The notes: generated from the letters alone by a model not told the origin. A DNA stretch of 64,000 bases from Linyphia triangularis (GCA_963978545.1 OZ021732.1:29914123-29978122); one strand, 5' to 3'; positions 38,460-52,050 are shown, counted from the stretch's first letter. Made by a program: numbers and translations.

Positions 38460-38600
38460 CACTTTTCAGAAAAAAACAATGAATTCATAAGTGTTAGATA
38501 ATCATCATGAGATTTTCAATGTAAAAAAACGAGTCAGACAATTTTTCATAAGTGTAAAAATCATCACATTCTGGATTTTAGATAAGGCAATGGATGATTA
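38273..38600. other. AT-rich, poly(A) tract
   Basis: A tract near 38430-38456. No gene is seen. Confidence 0.55.
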
Positions 38601-38819
38601 TTGTGTAAATTGTTTTCACAAATACTTTCAGTAACAGAAATAAACAATCCTCTTATTAATAGCAAAGCGTTTACTTTAAGCTCTTTCCATCCTAATGTGT
38701 TTTTCGTATGCGAAACACAGAAGCACTCAAAGCCAGTTGATAAGATCTGCAACACAAGTTCGATTCATCGAAACCTAATTGGGTCTGACGTGCCAATGAG
38801 TCTTGTATTGCAGTTTCGA

Positions 38820-39070
38820 ATCCCATCCGCTGATCCGGATTTCAATTTTCGAAAACCCATTTTCTTATCCGGGCTCACCATCGGTAGCTGCCTTCCGTTG
38901 TGTTGCCTTTCATCCAAACACTTCTGTCTCTGGATAGGAATAATTGGTTTTCGAAAACGATTGCGATCGAAGAGGAAATGAATTATCGATGACGAAATGA
39001 TCGATGATCATCGCATTCGTTATTATCATTTCTGTGGGCTTTTTCTTTCTTTTAATAACCCGTCCAGAAT
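38820..39070. promoter_or_regulatory. GC-richer island with repeated ATCGAT/TTTTCGAAAA cores
   Basis: ATTTTCGAAAACCCATTTTC and GGTTTTCGAAAACGATTGCG each hold TTTTCGAAAAC. ATTATCGATGA, ATGATCGATGATCATCGC and similar strings cluster near 38980-39015. A 126-codon frame (38601-38981) covers part of it but has no recognised domain. A regulatory island is more likely. Confidence 0.3.
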
Positions 39071-40032
39071 GGAGAAATATCGATTTTTTTTAGGGTGTGT
39101 TATAGAGCGGAGTAAATTGTGTTTTTATCCTTTTGGATCGACTGAAAAAATTGGCGATATTTAATGACCGAAGAGACAATGTTAGCAATTTTAGGGTTAC
39201 GTACCCTGAAGTAAAAAATATGATCCAAATAGTATTCCTCCCACATGTGTTTCGATGAAGAATGGTAGTCTAGTATGCAAAAGGTGTAGGGAACCAAGCG
39301 CTTTTTAAATCTGCCTCTCTCTCTTTTAAAATAAATAGCCACTTCAGAAATTATGACAGAAATTCTTGTGTTGGTTATCGGGCAGCTTTCCTAGATTTTT
39401 TTTTTATTCTATTTCATATGGAAATTCTGGGAAGTTTTCCACTGAAAGATCTCCCTGAAGGCATTTCTCATCACGTAATTGTTAATTTAATGACTTTCCG
39501 GCACATTTCTAGTATTGTCCTCGAGTAGCACTTAAGCAAAAAAAATAAAAAAAAATAATAATAATAAAAAATAAAAAAAATAAAAAAAATAATCTTCAAT
39601 ATAAGAAACTTATATCTGTGTGTCTGGTAGAAATAATAAAAAAAAATTTTGGACTTATTTTGAACACCATTGAACAAAAGGATTAAATTTGGTCTGTAGC
39701 TTGTGTGTAATTACTCAAAAATAGCCACAAAAGAATTTAAAAAATATATTAAAATTTTAAGGGATATTTTTAGTTCGAATTTTTTTCCAAATATGTTCAG
39801 TAATGTACTTCTCAATGTTGAGAGAATATCGTCAATCGCACCTAAAATAGTATGTTTAGTTTTGTTGTTTAGGTTACACGTGTTTTACTCCATGCCATTT
39901 AACGGCTAATAACGTCTGTAGAGAAAGATAATAATTTCTTTTTCAATTCCTTACACAAAATAAATTGTGTGGGAATGATTTGACATAACTTTATGGCAAG
40001 TCAATAAAATTGTAAGTGTCAATAAAACTTTT

Positions 40033-40074
<42 letters not shown>

Positions 40075-40439
40075 CTGACAAAATTTGTTATTAAATGGCA
40101 TTAATAACAAACAACCTTTGTGTCAAGATTATTTTGGTGTACATTTAAAAAAAAATTTCTTCTGAAATATTATTTTTTATTCGAAATATAATCGATGCTT
40201 AGCTAAATTAACGCATTAAGTAAGAATCGACTTTATATTTATTCAATAATTTTACACTAAAAAAAACAATGACTTAAAAATATATACTTAGATAAGTTTT
40301 GAAATTAGTCGTTTGATTACCACCAAATATATTTCTTATTTTAAATACTTGCTCTTCCTCTAAAATGTTTCGGATCTCATAACTTTCACTGTTCTTTATT
40401 ATAGTCTAGTTTTCAAAGTAATTTTGTTTTGGTTATTAA
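39071..40439. other. AT-rich stretch, poly(A) tract
   Basis: A tract near 40036-40072 and an A/T-rich low-complexity patch at 39540-39595. Frames here have no protein-family features. Confidence 0.55.
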
Positions 40440-40700
40440 CTCATATAACCATGCGTCGGTGGCAACAGGGCGGACCTTGTCAGCAAATTGTCTCATTTCA
40501 GTGTGGCAACGCCCCATTTAGAGCTCAATTCGGTGGCAATGCCACATTGTGTTTGAAACGATGTTGATGTATACCTCTGGGCTGAGCCCACGATATAATA
40601 TCCTACCTCATTGGATTTTTCGATTAATAACGGTGAAAAGGCGGCTTTTGATCGGTGAAAAGGGCCTGCTATTTGCGATAGGGGAAGTCATTCCTGTTTA
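40440..40700. promoter_or_regulatory. GC-richer island, possible regulatory element
   Basis: GTGGCAA recurs three times (about 40460, 40503 and 40532). CGGCTTTTGATCGGTG resembles a TCF/Pangolin site. No coding frame. Function is inferred from motif content. Confidence 0.3.
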
Positions 40701-40855
40701 GGATATAATGGCATTATTTTAAAGAAATGGAAGATGGTTTGGAATTTGTAGAACGGAACTTTATTTTTTGAGCTAAAGTTGATTATTTAAAAAAGAAAAA
40801 ATTTAAAAAAAAAATAATAATAATAATTATAAAAAAAATACTTAATTTTAATTTC

Positions 40856-41004
<149 letters not shown>

Positions 41005-41244
41005 ATAAAATAGAAAGTAAATCTCTCGATGATGGATTAATTCAAGTATACTTTCACGATTTGAAAATCTTGTGAAGTTAAGAACACATTTTCTTTTATA
41101 TGACATGACAACTAAGCGTGTTTTATATTTATTTCTTTGAATTTGTTATAGATATTAAAGAGACTTACTGTGAAAATGTGATATGTGTTTTTTTGAAAAT
41201 TCATGTTGCATTAAAAAAAAATTCTAGAATGCAAAGTTTTACTT

Positions 41245-41696
41245 TCATGTATATGTATATAAATAAGAGTGCCTTTGGGTGTGTGTTTGTTCATTATATA
41301 AATCTACAGTTTTAGTCAGATCTTGTTGAAATTTTGCACGATTGTACATCGAAACAAGCTCACTGGTTATGTGAGATCTCATAAACCCAATCACATCTCA
41401 CTTATTAAACCCCTTAAGTAGTACAATAATGATTTGAGATTTACTGATGAACCAATATAAATAACGTTTTTCTGTAGTTAATTTGACTAGTCCGGATAGG
41501 GAACACTATTATTCCGATATTTAGTGGCTTGTGATTAAGGTGGTCAAAAAGAGGGCAATGGATGAAATCCAGAATTCGGATTAAAAGGGGAAATGCTCAT
41601 AATTTGCAAGCAACTGAATTCATTTGAAACGGCTTTTACTGGGCAACACCGGTTCACATCTATTTGGACTCAAGCAACGCTGGGCCTTTCAGCTAG
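41245..41696 (+). mobile_element. Non-autonomous Helitron-like element
   Basis: The 5' part (ATAAATAAGAGTGCC, then GTGTGTTTGTTCATTATA and GTTGAAATTTTGCACG) has the texture of arthropod Helitron 5' ends. The 3' end carries GC-rich hairpin-like strings (CTGGGCAACACCGGTT and AGCAACGCTGGGC) and stops in CAGCTAG|T, the CTAG-T terminus expected of Helitrons. The left boundary (TC at 41245) is uncertain because the base before it is T, not A. No Rep/helicase frame. A decayed relative lies at 18480-18867. Confidence 0.6.
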
Positions 41697-41763
41697 TTTT
41701 ACAAGTAATGATAGGATTTAATAAATTTTTGAATAGCGAGTTTAATTAGAATAAAGACAAATT

Positions 41764-42511
41764 TGGTCATAAAGAAACTTTGCCGATATATGGACCTCTA
41801 GCAGCCTTTTCGTTCAACAGATTGATATGAGATTTTATGTATAGTTATATGAGCTCGAGATTCTGTAATTGGCAACAAAATGGCGGTCACGGTTACTGTT
41901 ATAGTTACAGGAACTCGAAATTTTTGAATGGCAACACCTACATTTACTATCGCAAAATTATCAGCCCTTGCGAAAACCTTAAAGAGCGTTGGAACTATAC
42001 GTGCATTAAAAAAAACGGACGTGTTATGCACGCACAAAAAACAGCTCTGAAAATGGCCAATAGAAACACGATCGTGGCACACGGAGGCTGCTTGCCAGAT
42101 ATTCAGCTTAGAAAGCCAATAAAATTGCCTGTGGTGGCACCCATGGGAACTTTGGCCTTTGGTACATGCAAATTTCCACAGTTGTCCCGACTGTGTATTT
42201 GTTAGCCGTTCACAGAGCTGTTTTTTGTGCGTGTATTACGCATCCATTTTTCGTGATATACGTACCGTTCCAACGATTTTTAGGGTTTTCGCATGTGCTG
42301 AGCATTTTGCGACAGGAAAAAGTAGGTGTTGCCATTCGAAAATTTTGAGTTTCTGTAACTATAATCGTAACCGTGTACGCCAATTTGTTGCCTTTCATAG
42401 AATCTCGAGCTCATACCTCTGAATAACGATACCTGAAATCTCATCTCAATTTGTTGAACGGAACGGAAGCTAGAGGTCCATATATTAGCAAAGTTTCTTT
42501 ATGACCACTAG
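41764..42511 (+). mobile_element. Palindromic MITE family M1, copy 2 (about 748 bp)
   Basis: Same family as 19023-19738. Both ends carry GGTCATAAAGAAACTTTGCC-type strings and GAGCTC..GAGATTCT arms. The unique core (about 42088-42156) is reversed relative to copy 1, so the two copies were inserted in opposite orientations. The right end is next to TA, while the left end is eroded. Several short frames inside are palindrome shadows, not genes. Confidence 0.85.
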
Positions 42512-42524
42512 GTATTACATACAA

Positions 42525-42740
42525 ACAAAATTATCGAAAATTTACATTGAAACAGACAAAATTGCAGAAAATTTACTTTTAATAACATTAGTAACTTATA
42601 AATTTACTAAAATATTGTATTCAATAGTGTTATTAACAGACAAAATTGCTGAAAATGTACATTCACTATAATAATTTATCACTATTAGACAAAGTTACTG
42701 CAAATTTACATTAAATAGCATTTCTACCAGCCAAATTAGT
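42525..42740. repeat. Irregular ACAGACAAAATTGC repeats
   Basis: ACAGACAAAATTGC(A/T)GAAAATTTAC-like blocks occur at about 42552 and 42640, with weaker versions at about 42525 and 42688. An old short array next to the MITE. Confidence 0.55.
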
Positions 42741-44537
42741 TTTTAAAAACGCAGTCGATGATAAGTGGCATTTTCTGTATGCAATGACAAGAATCAAACA
42801 TATGTTGCTTCACGCAAAATGTTGCTAAGTACAAGTTATGATTAATTTGAAAAGACATTTTTGTTAGCACCTTCTTAAGCTTTTTGGAAGATCAAAGTGG
42901 GAAACGTAATAGTTCGAGATGAGACTGCAAGTTTATAGGTACTCCATTGAACATCTTTCCGAATTTCTTATAGAACTTAGAGAAAACTGGTAATATTATG
43001 AATAAACTGGTATTGCTGGTAAAATGGCTGAAACTGTATAGAAATAAATTTTGAATTAGTTGAACTGGTGAGGTGGAGTGTTCGAATCTTGGTTATTATT
43101 AGAGATATCGTTTTTGAACTTGAATATTCGGTGACAAATTTTCTCACCAAGTTCGCTATCAAACTTGCCAAATTGAAAATATTTTTCATTTATTAATTAA
43201 TTATTATTAATTTTTTTAAGTGTTTTCAATCTTAACAGAGTTTTCAGCCTTTAAATGTACTCGATGTACATTGTCCTCAAATTGTACATTGTTATTTGTG
43301 CCTTATGTACTGCTATAGAAATGTAGGCAGAAGCTGTCTTTTAATGACAGTTACTGTCACAATACAACTTTTTGATACTCCTCTGTTAGCAGGGTACCAT
43401 TTGGCGCAGTTGTCGACAAGCCTAAATGTTTATGGTTTGTTAGCTGAAACGAAAACTTTTTAGGGAAAATTATTCTAAAAAAAGTAACCTTTAATATTCA
43501 CCTTTGAGTGGTGTATTATTTATGGATGAGTATTTTTATTTTTAGCATAACACATAGTAGTATTCATACACTTTGATTTGATATTGGAGGTCAACATTAC
43601 ACATATGTCTAAAATAAGGAAAAGTTGTATATCTATTTCAAAATTTGAAAAGAACTGAACAAGGAAATACCTGGGCGTACTAATTAAGAAAACAAGTTTG
43701 TACGCCCTCCAACTGGAAGCAAGAAAAATACAAATGAAAGCATAGATTAGCACGGCTTCAATACACCGCTACAAGGCAAAATAATTATTACCCTATTCAT
43801 ATTCCTTTTAGTTCGCCTCCCACATAACCTATCAAAGTGACACTTTTCATTTTGGGTTTGGACACCCGAAAAGAAGTTTGAATCCGCGGTGAAGGTGAAA
43901 AAAAAAAGTAGAACAGCTTTTTGGTATTTTTTTTTTCTTTTTTCTTCTTGAATGCATTTCACTTCGCAATGTCGAATGTCGACGGGCACGCAAAGAGAAC
44001 AGAAATTCTGAAAGTTAATCTGAATAGCCGATGAAGGGGTACATAAAAATAATGAAGGAATAATGAAATGTAAGGTAAATTAGTGAAGGAAAGTAAAATA
44101 AGAAGCAGACGTTTGGCCGCCAAAGATTGAGGGAGGGAAAAAATGAATGCATATAACGATCAATTTTGCTTTACTTTCAGCTACCGAAAGTTGCTTCTCA
44201 GGTTAAAATGAGATCGGCAAGTTATCTGGTAAGGATGTTCTTTTTTGGCGAATCATCTCTTCGGTGAGCCTCCGCTGTAATTATAAATTTCACTTGGAAA
44301 TTCATTTTTTCCTTGTCGATGTACCAAATGCATTCTTTTCCAAACCAAGTTATATTTTTAAATATTATTGCTTAGAAACTGATAAAAGTTTGTACCATAT
44401 CGAACATAAATAAAACTGAAACTGATTAAAGGAATATGAATGGATTATTTTAAGAATGGAGTTATTGAATGGAGATGAATGGAGTTTTTTAAGATTTATA
44501 TTTCTCAGAATTAGTTTCGTGAATTTTTTTCTATTTC
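42741..44537. other. AT-rich, no gene seen
   Basis: A GC-richer patch at about 43780-44000 carries a minus-strand 80-codon frame of no recognised family. No splice-site support was found. Confidence 0.5.
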
Positions 44538-44548
44538 AATATCACCAT

Positions 44549-44794
44549 GTGTGTCACCCATTCAGTATAGTGGTTAGAGCATCAGACTACCACGCTGCTG
44601 GGTCTCGGTTTGAATTCTGGGTAAGACATGGATGTAAGACTTAGAGATGCCTTAAGTTAGGGGCAAAGTTTACCCTCACACTGCGTGCTCCTTCACAAGT
44701 GGTCATCTCTACCGGCCTTGTAGTCTTCAAGTGACTGTGAGAACTAAAATAACTGTAGGTACTTGGGTCTCCGATAGAATAAAAAATTTAAAAA
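44549..44794 (+). mobile_element. tRNA-derived SINE with target-site duplication
   Basis: A box TGGTTAGAGCAT at 44571-44582 and B box GGTTTGAATTC at 44607-44617 form a Pol III promoter. A body of about 180 bp ends in an A-rich tail (GAATAAAAAATTTAAAAA). The perfect 11-bp duplication AATATCACCAT flanks it (44538-44548 and 44795-44805). Its body and tail differ from the SINEs at 79 and 52051, so it is a second subfamily. A short open frame running into it is incidental. Confidence 0.85.
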
Positions 44795-44805
44795 AATATC
44801 ACCAT

Positions 44806-46049
44806 CTGTTGGGCAAAATATCAGAACCCGTGAATATTTAAATTTAAATTAAAAAAATTAAATGCCATTTATTTTGTGTGGAAATTGAATTCGTTACTCT
44901 TCTTCTGTCCTATACAAAATTTTCCAAGTTTTAAAGCCATATTTTGGCTGGCTATATATTTGCAAGAAAGTATTGTATTAGGTCTAAGGGTGTTGCAAAA
45001 ATGACAATTCCTTTTAAATTCTAACTAATATAACAATAATTTTTTTTTAATAAAATTTTATTTTTATTAATTACTATATATAGAATTACTATATTTAAAA
45101 ATTAAATTTAGTTAAACATATCTTACTCACTATCTAAACTTATCAAAAACATTTTTCAGGTAACTCAGATGCTGAAGTATTATATTCCATTCAATTTGGA
45201 GAACGATTGTTTATTGTTGCAAATTATATTTGAGGAGATGGTAAAAAAAAACCCGGACTTGTCCCCTTACATGAAAGGTCAAAATAAACATTGTTTTGTA
45301 TGTGTTGAATATGTATTGCATTTTTAATACAATTGTTATGAGGGGTTCAGAGTAGGATTTGATTCTAAGTATTTGATTCAAGTAGGCAAAAATAAGGATG
45401 GGCTTGATGAAGGGAAAGTGGGGGTTAAAAAAAAAAAAAAAAACATAATTTCATGTTATGTGGATAGGTCCGATTTTGTTCAACAGCTCCTCATTTATCA
45501 AAACTTTTTTTTAATTATTATTAATAATTATCGTTATTATTATTAATACTCATTATTTTTATAATATAAGTATCCAAAGTCTAATATACTAAGCAATCAG
45601 TTTTGGATTAATGATAATTAACTGGTGTGTGTTAGATTGTGAAAACATGAAAAAATCTAATTATAGAACGTTTTGTTTTATCAATAAAATAATTGAATAT
45701 TATGTTACTTTTATGTTACTTTTTAAAATGTGCTATCCCAATGAGAAATATCCGAGAACTCGTAATACTATGTAATTTATAATTTAATAATATACAATTC
45801 ATAATTTGAAGTGATGGGTTTGAATCGTAAACCTTTTATTATAATTTTTTTTTTTATTCCATAACAGATTCTAGTACATTTAAAGGCAAAATCAACAACT
45901 TCAACAAAACCCATCGACTCCCTTGAGTTTAATTCTCGCCATAAAAGTTTCAAAGAAAATATTGAGTGCCACAAACCAAATAAAGCAGCTCACTTTCAAA
46001 TCGAGCAAATGTTAATTTAAACCCACTTGTTGCATCTGCAAATTCGCAA
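44806..46049. other. AT-rich, no gene seen
   Basis: Simple A/T repeats around 45500-45560. No supported feature. Confidence 0.55.
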
Positions 46050-46360
46050 CAGCGGTTTGGCGTGCGTTGGCGAAAGACAAGACAAAAAAGCAACCCTACT
46101 CAGGTGAGCTGTACGGGTCAAGTCGGGGAGGACAGTATTTACCACCCGCTCTTTTTGGAGCTTGTTGTAGGAGGGGGGTGCGGGGTCTACCATATCCCCC
46201 TCCCTTTCCTTGTTTGATGGTTATTATCGCTCTGAAAGAAAAGTTGACGGCTACATGCCAGAAGCCGCCAGCTACCGAACATGGTTGCCACTTTTGCATA
46301 TCTGGTTAAAGAAGGGAATCCTTTGGCGCAATGAAAGCGCGTTTTTTGTATTATCTGCTT
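46050..46360. promoter_or_regulatory. GC-richer island, possible regulatory element
   Basis: Unique strings include GGTTTGGCGTGCGTTGGCG, TACCACCCGCTCTTTTTGG and CTTTGGCGCAATGAAAGCGC. Overlapping frames on both strands have no family features. Confidence 0.25.
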
Positions 46361-47099
46361 GATATTAATGAGGAAAAGTAGACACATGATTTGGTGACAT
46401 TTACAATTTGTTGATTGAAACATATTTTTCAAAAGGAACTTTTTCAGATGTTTCTTTTTTCATGAGATTTTTCATGTTAGTATAAATTACAATCCTTCCT
46501 CTGGAAACCGTCTTTAAGTTGTATCATAAGGAATTTCTGGTTTAGAATTAAGTAATAGAAATCGTAATTCATACTAAAAAAAAAAAAAAAAAAAAAAAAA
46601 AGAACATTGTAAGTAATGAAGTTCTATAAGAAATACGATACCTTATCGCAATATACATATTGAGCCTTGTTCCTCTTCGTTCAACTTCTTTTACGGATTT
46701 TGTCCCCAAAATAATCTGTGGACAAAATATTGTACATGCAAAAGTTTATTTTCATGGTTTAAAATGGTAAACTGACATGATATGAAAGAAAACTACGACT
46801 GTTTTGAAATTCAAAAAGAGTTAAACAAATTAACTGTCCGGAGTTACTGAGATTTCTTTTCAACCCTTATTCGTCAACTAATGACTTTGTTTGTTATTAT
46901 TGTGAACTTACTTTTTCAAACAAAGAAAGACAGTAAAAACATTTTCAAACGATTTTTTGTTGTTGCTATTACCAGTGCAATACCCATTTGCCATGGAGGG
47001 ATAACGACACAGTTAGGGGTCATTTACTCAATAGTCACGTACCCTTACAATTTTATTAACTCTTATGAATTCATACAGCGAATATAAAACATTTTAATC
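46361..47099. other. AT-rich, poly(A) tract
   Basis: A tract at 46575-46601. A 68-codon frame (46881-47087) is hydrophobic but unrecognised, with no splice support. Confidence 0.5.
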
Positions 47100-47790
47100 T
47101 TTAAAATACAACCTCGTTGCTCATTGAGGTCAAAAACTTTTGCCATCTGTCCACACGATCCATAAGGGTCCTTAAAGATTTCAACCACGCTATCGTCATG
47201 CACTATTTGCCTATCTCCCTAGAAAACTACAGGCAGCGCACGGAGCGTCTTCAACCCTCCATTAGCAATCGCTATCCATCTGACACCCTACTTTCCGATC
47301 AAAACATACTTACGTCCACCCTCCAAAAAACTCCTGTTGTAGAGAACCCTCCACACTTGTAGGATCTGTTTGGATTTTCGTGGGGCTCCGCACCTGCCCA
47401 TCAATGGAAACCCGAGCTCCATTTTACTCTCGCTAGAGAAGAAAAAGTGAAAAGGGAATAAAAAGAATAAAAAATCGAACGACAAAAAAAAGTGAATCTC
47501 TGGTTTGTGGTAAGAAATACAGAACACCTGCCAGAATTCTATAAGCCCTATCAGCCGTCTCGAGTTGCGTTGCTTTTGTGGATGCTTTTTTTTTTTATGT
47601 ACGGGGTGCTTGAAAGAGTCACCCCACCCCCGATCGAAAATTAGAACACCCACTCAAAAAGCGTTATTCTCTTTTTATGGCGTACCGTGCGAGACTGGAC
47701 ATCTGGTAGCACCTGCGGTGGAAGGAAAGATGGTTCTCTGTAGAGGATATTTCCTAGGGACCCTTTGCCTAAGAAATTGCAGATTATAAG
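47100..47790. promoter_or_regulatory. GC-richer island cluster
   Basis: Long, moderately GC-rich unique segment with frames of up to 121 codons on both strands, none recognised. It contains TCTTTTTATGGCGTACCG near 47670, another TTTATGGC string. It may hold a regulatory element. An unrecognised exon cannot be excluded. Confidence 0.25.
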
Positions 47791-49079
47791 ACTTTTGGTT
47801 TAGTTGTATGGGAAAAAATTAGATTTAAAAACATAGATGGAAATGAGCAAGGTCACAAAATGCAGGTATTTTTAGTTGTGCATTGCAATTAATAACTTGC
47901 AAATAATGCATTTAAATTAAAGAAAATATTAGTGTTTATGTTGTTAATACTGGTGTTTCCTCTTTCCGTTATATTCGACTTAAAAAAAAATTAATTTAAT
48001 GATATTTTTTAGAAGTCTGAATTTGTGATTAACAAATCACTCCGTTGTTATAATTTGCTGAAAAAATACTTGTGAATATTTTCCACATTAATTCTGTTAT
48101 AATTACTTTCCAAGTAAAATTTAACGCAAATTATTTCTTTGAAATGAGTTATACTTTGTATAGAAGCTAAGATGCAATAAACGAAAAACTTTGACATTGG
48201 CTGCTTTTAAAATGTCTCCAAAATATTGCTCTCTTATCTCTCGGGTTTTAGATACGATATTTGCAAGCAATGAAACCAAATTTAATTTAATGGAAAATTA
48301 TTTAAAAATGACAAAAGCATTAGCTATAGTTGTTTATATGGAGCTGTACTGGAATCAGATGTAGGGGAATATGCAATCATCATTAAAATTACTTCGTCAT
48401 GTATAAATAGACTATCGGCTCAGCTAACATTTGCGGCTCTCAAATTTTTTGAAAAATTTAATGATTATTAAACACTGATGGACTTTTGATTTTGATTATT
48501 TTTTTATTTGTAGAATATTTATTTCATAATTGCAATCATATCAACTAAAGAAAATGTTTTCAAATAGGTATTGGTAAAATAACTATAGTTGTTAAATGAA
48601 TCTTTTTTCAAAGACTTTCTTTTTGGCATTTAATCGATTGTAATTATTGCATTGACTCGTGCACTGATCCTCATGTTATATTCTGTTTAATTTAGCATGT
48701 TGACCTTTCGACAATAGCCTTTTTAATTTATAAATAATCACTAATCAAACAATTTCTATTAATCACTATCAGCAATCCTACTTTCAAATATAAAATTAAA
48801 TTTCACTAAAAAAAGATAAGGCCATTACCAAAGCGGGTAGTTCACTTCAAATTCCCCGACAAACATATTTATTGTTCCTGATCCATTCTGAATTTCCACA
48901 GTTCATATCTTAATCTAAATTCATCTGTTGACACTAACAATATTTGATACTTAAGAATGAAGTATAATAATTTGGTCCTGAGACCCAAACACGATGAAGT
49001 GAAATTTTCAAAAAAGATGCATGCAAGTACGAACGAATTTCCCAACATCCTTCTGACGTCTACCCAGCTACAAACCATG
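47791..49079. other. AT-rich, no gene seen
   Basis: The minus-strand frame at 48869-49078 lacks family features. Confidence 0.55.
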
Positions 49080-49290
49080 AACTAAATCCTCCAGCTCCAC
49101 CCCCCCCCCCTTTTTTTTTTTGAATGGTAGCCATGCACTAGGGTCGAGTAATCAGATTATGTCATGTGTGTTGGGGGGGGGGGATGAAAAAGAGAGGGAG
49201 GTGGCAAGAGGAAACTATTGTGAGGGTGGAGAGGGATCTAGCATACCTGCATCTGAATGAGAGGACAGGTGCTACCTGGCCTACCTGTTG
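49080..49290. other. C/T-run and G-run island
   Basis: An 11-base C run directly followed by ten T (49100-49120), then an 11-base G run (49173-49183) and purine-rich GAAAAAGAGAGGGAGGTGG. Confidence 0.6.
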
Positions 49291-51676
49291 TGATCATAGA
49301 TAAAAAATAAAATGGAAGTTGAAAAATAAACAGCAGTTTCAGGAATATTATCTCAATTCTTTTGAACTGCAAATCAGAATTTATACTTTTAGTTTGACAA
49401 TAGTGAGAGTTATGAGATCAATACAAATTAAATCACTGAGGGCCCAATATTTATTTAAAACTTGGCTCACTTTTAAAAGATGCAACTATTTGGTGCCATA
49501 GAAAGGAATTCGTCTGTACACTTCCTCATTGAAAATTAAAGAACGGCGAGTTTCCAATTAAAAATGAAGGCTCATTATTTTCCAAGTTTTGAGATATTTC
49601 ACTATCGGATTTAGTTTAACTCTTTCAAAGTCGATTTTCGAACCGTTTTGGTTATTTTTCTACCGGCATATTAGTATATTCATTACATTACTAGTATTTC
49701 TCTACATTCATTAAGAAATTCAGAATGATGTTTTATGATGTACCTAAAGTGGCTATCAACTTTCGGGCTGTTGCCTGGCATTTTCATGAGGACATCCATA
49801 CGAATCTAAATCTTTACGTTGACTCTAAACCACATGATAAATCAATGCATACACAAATTTCCGCAATTTGTATAAAAATGTGAGAACTCCATCCTTTTAT
49901 ATAGCAGATTAAAAACAAATCAATTACCGAAGAATATGGCAATTAAAACTATTTCAATATTTTTTCATCACATAATTCTTACCAAATTATTGCTCATAGT
50001 AAGAAGAATAGAATATTTACTTAAAACTAAAACCTAAACATTTAGGTTTTGTGCTTTCATTCTATTAAGGGTAAAAGTTAATTTTTATTCAGTACACACG
50101 AAAAGAATATATATTTCACATTTAACTCTTTTTTTACGTATTTAAGTATACATATTCAACATGTATTGTATTTAAGTTATAAGAGTTAGTTTATTAAAAG
50201 TACCTACAGATAAATACTCCATCACGAAATGGAAAATTTCAAATGGATATTGCATTTTCAGTTTGTTTCTTGACACGATAGTTCTTGTAACAAGAAAATA
50301 AGGCGAAACTATAAAAAATTCAGGTATAATGCATTAGTATATAACTTAGTGCATTTTATCTATTATTCAATTTAACCTTATTATTTCTTTTCCTGTATGT
50401 GTTTATCATTTTCAGTTGCGTAAGCCCTTAATGCTATCTATCAGGCACTATGCTAACTCTCCAATTAATATTTGGCTAACTGTAAAACTATTGCCATTTT
50501 TATAAATTTTATAATAACTCTCAACCATTCATATACTTGCACAAGAATATTTTAAGGGAAATAGCAATTTCTTTACTTTAAATACATCATCGGAATAATG
50601 TGAGGATGTTTTTCTAAAACGCATCAATTTTCTTTTTAATAGGGCAACTTAACAGATATATTGATACACCACCAAAATCATCAAATTTATTATAGGTGAG
50701 AATGCTTTGGATCATTAATTGACCAATGTCAATATCACGGTATGTTCACAAGTGTAATAATGAAATGAAATGGATTTTAAAACTTTATTGTTTAAGTTTA
50801 ACATTTTCCATTCATGTTTATGTGCTATGTTTAAAAAGAGCCAAGCTTATTGTAACCAGTTGAAATCCCACATACTTATTATTTAGACGAACATTCTGGA
50901 TGGGGGAGGGGGGGGGGAAGGGGTTTGGGCCGGATGCTTTTTATGTGTAAATAAAAATCCCACTTAGTAATAGTATAATACCAAAAGAATGAGTTTAATT
51001 TATCATCATTCAGAGTAAGTTAACTGCATTAGACTAAAGTAGCTGGTAGGTTCAAGAACTTTTAAATAAATAATGGATTTGTAAATTTGAAAGCATAAAA
51101 AAGTATTTTTACATTATTTTTGGTCTACAAAACTGACGTTTAAAAATGTAAAAAGATGGATACTTCCATTATCTAAACGTTGCAGCTTTTTTATAATATA
51201 TAGTCCGTGTATTTCTTGCATCATGAATGTTTTATATTATCAGCTTGGTATTATTGTTTGTCAATCCACTAAAAATATTAATCTTTATCCATTTTAATTT
51301 AAACAAACAACAAAAACATATTACACTATAGTCCAGAAATTAAAAAATAAATAAAAAAAATCATGATTTCCATATTTTTTTTAAATAGTTCCATGCTGGG
51401 ATATTTCAAATAACTAAAAATCTGACCAAAAATCATTAAAATATTTTGGCGTATGTACTTCAAGATTAACTACAAAAATATTGATGCTTGATTGAAAACA
51501 CCTCTCACCTAAAATTTTGGTTATGCTCCAGACATATCGACATCTTTACTGACAGCGCATTATCTTCTCTTTCAAAGAGCATCACGTAATCCTTTCAGTA
51601 TTTTATCTCATCACTCTCAGAATCATCTAAATTTGGAAGAATGATCCATTAGAACGCACCTGAAATTTAGACAGCT

Positions 51677-51707
<31 letters not shown>

Positions 51708-52036
51708 CCCTCAAACTAGAAAGTTGGAAATTAGATTCCAACGGTATAAGTATTAAGCAGAGAAAATGAAGGAATATGCTCCAGAAACTTTAATCTAATG
51801 CCTACTTTTGTAATTGGGTTCTTATCAGAAATACACTGAGTCTTGCAGTAGCTGGATTATCGATGCTGCTTTTCTGGTCCGACATTCTTGGGAGTGGGGT
51901 GATGCATCATAATACACTTCGCGTATGCAGGTAGTCATTAAAAAGGTGACTGCATATTTTCTAAATTCCTATTGGGAAGGATGGCCTTTTCTCCACCCTT
52001 CTGTTTAAATAGAAAAGTTAGTCTAAGGATAATATT
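49291..52036. other. Long AT-rich stretch without genes
   Basis: A G-rich run lies at 50902-50923 and an A tract at 51678-51704. No coding region, RNA gene or transposon end was recognised in 2.7 kb. Confidence 0.6.
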
Positions 52037-52050
52037 CTAATTTAAGGACG

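Noticed and set aside
38601..38981. 126-codon plus-strand frame starting MCKLFSQIL
   Set aside because: No domain and no splice context. The frame follows composition of a GC-richer island, and a minus-strand frame overlaps it.
41798..42422. Several overlapping frames of 60-122 codons on both strands
   Set aside because: They lie inside the palindromic MITE copy 2, whose mirrored arms give similar frames on both strands. The equivalents at 19186-19624 are in copy 1.
43070..43098. GTGTTCGAATCTTGG, B-box-like string
   Set aside because: No A box at the right distance and no SINE body or duplication.
47288..47653. 121-codon minus-strand frame
   Set aside because: Low-complexity Lys/Phe stretches and no recognised family. 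Frames are open on the other strand too.
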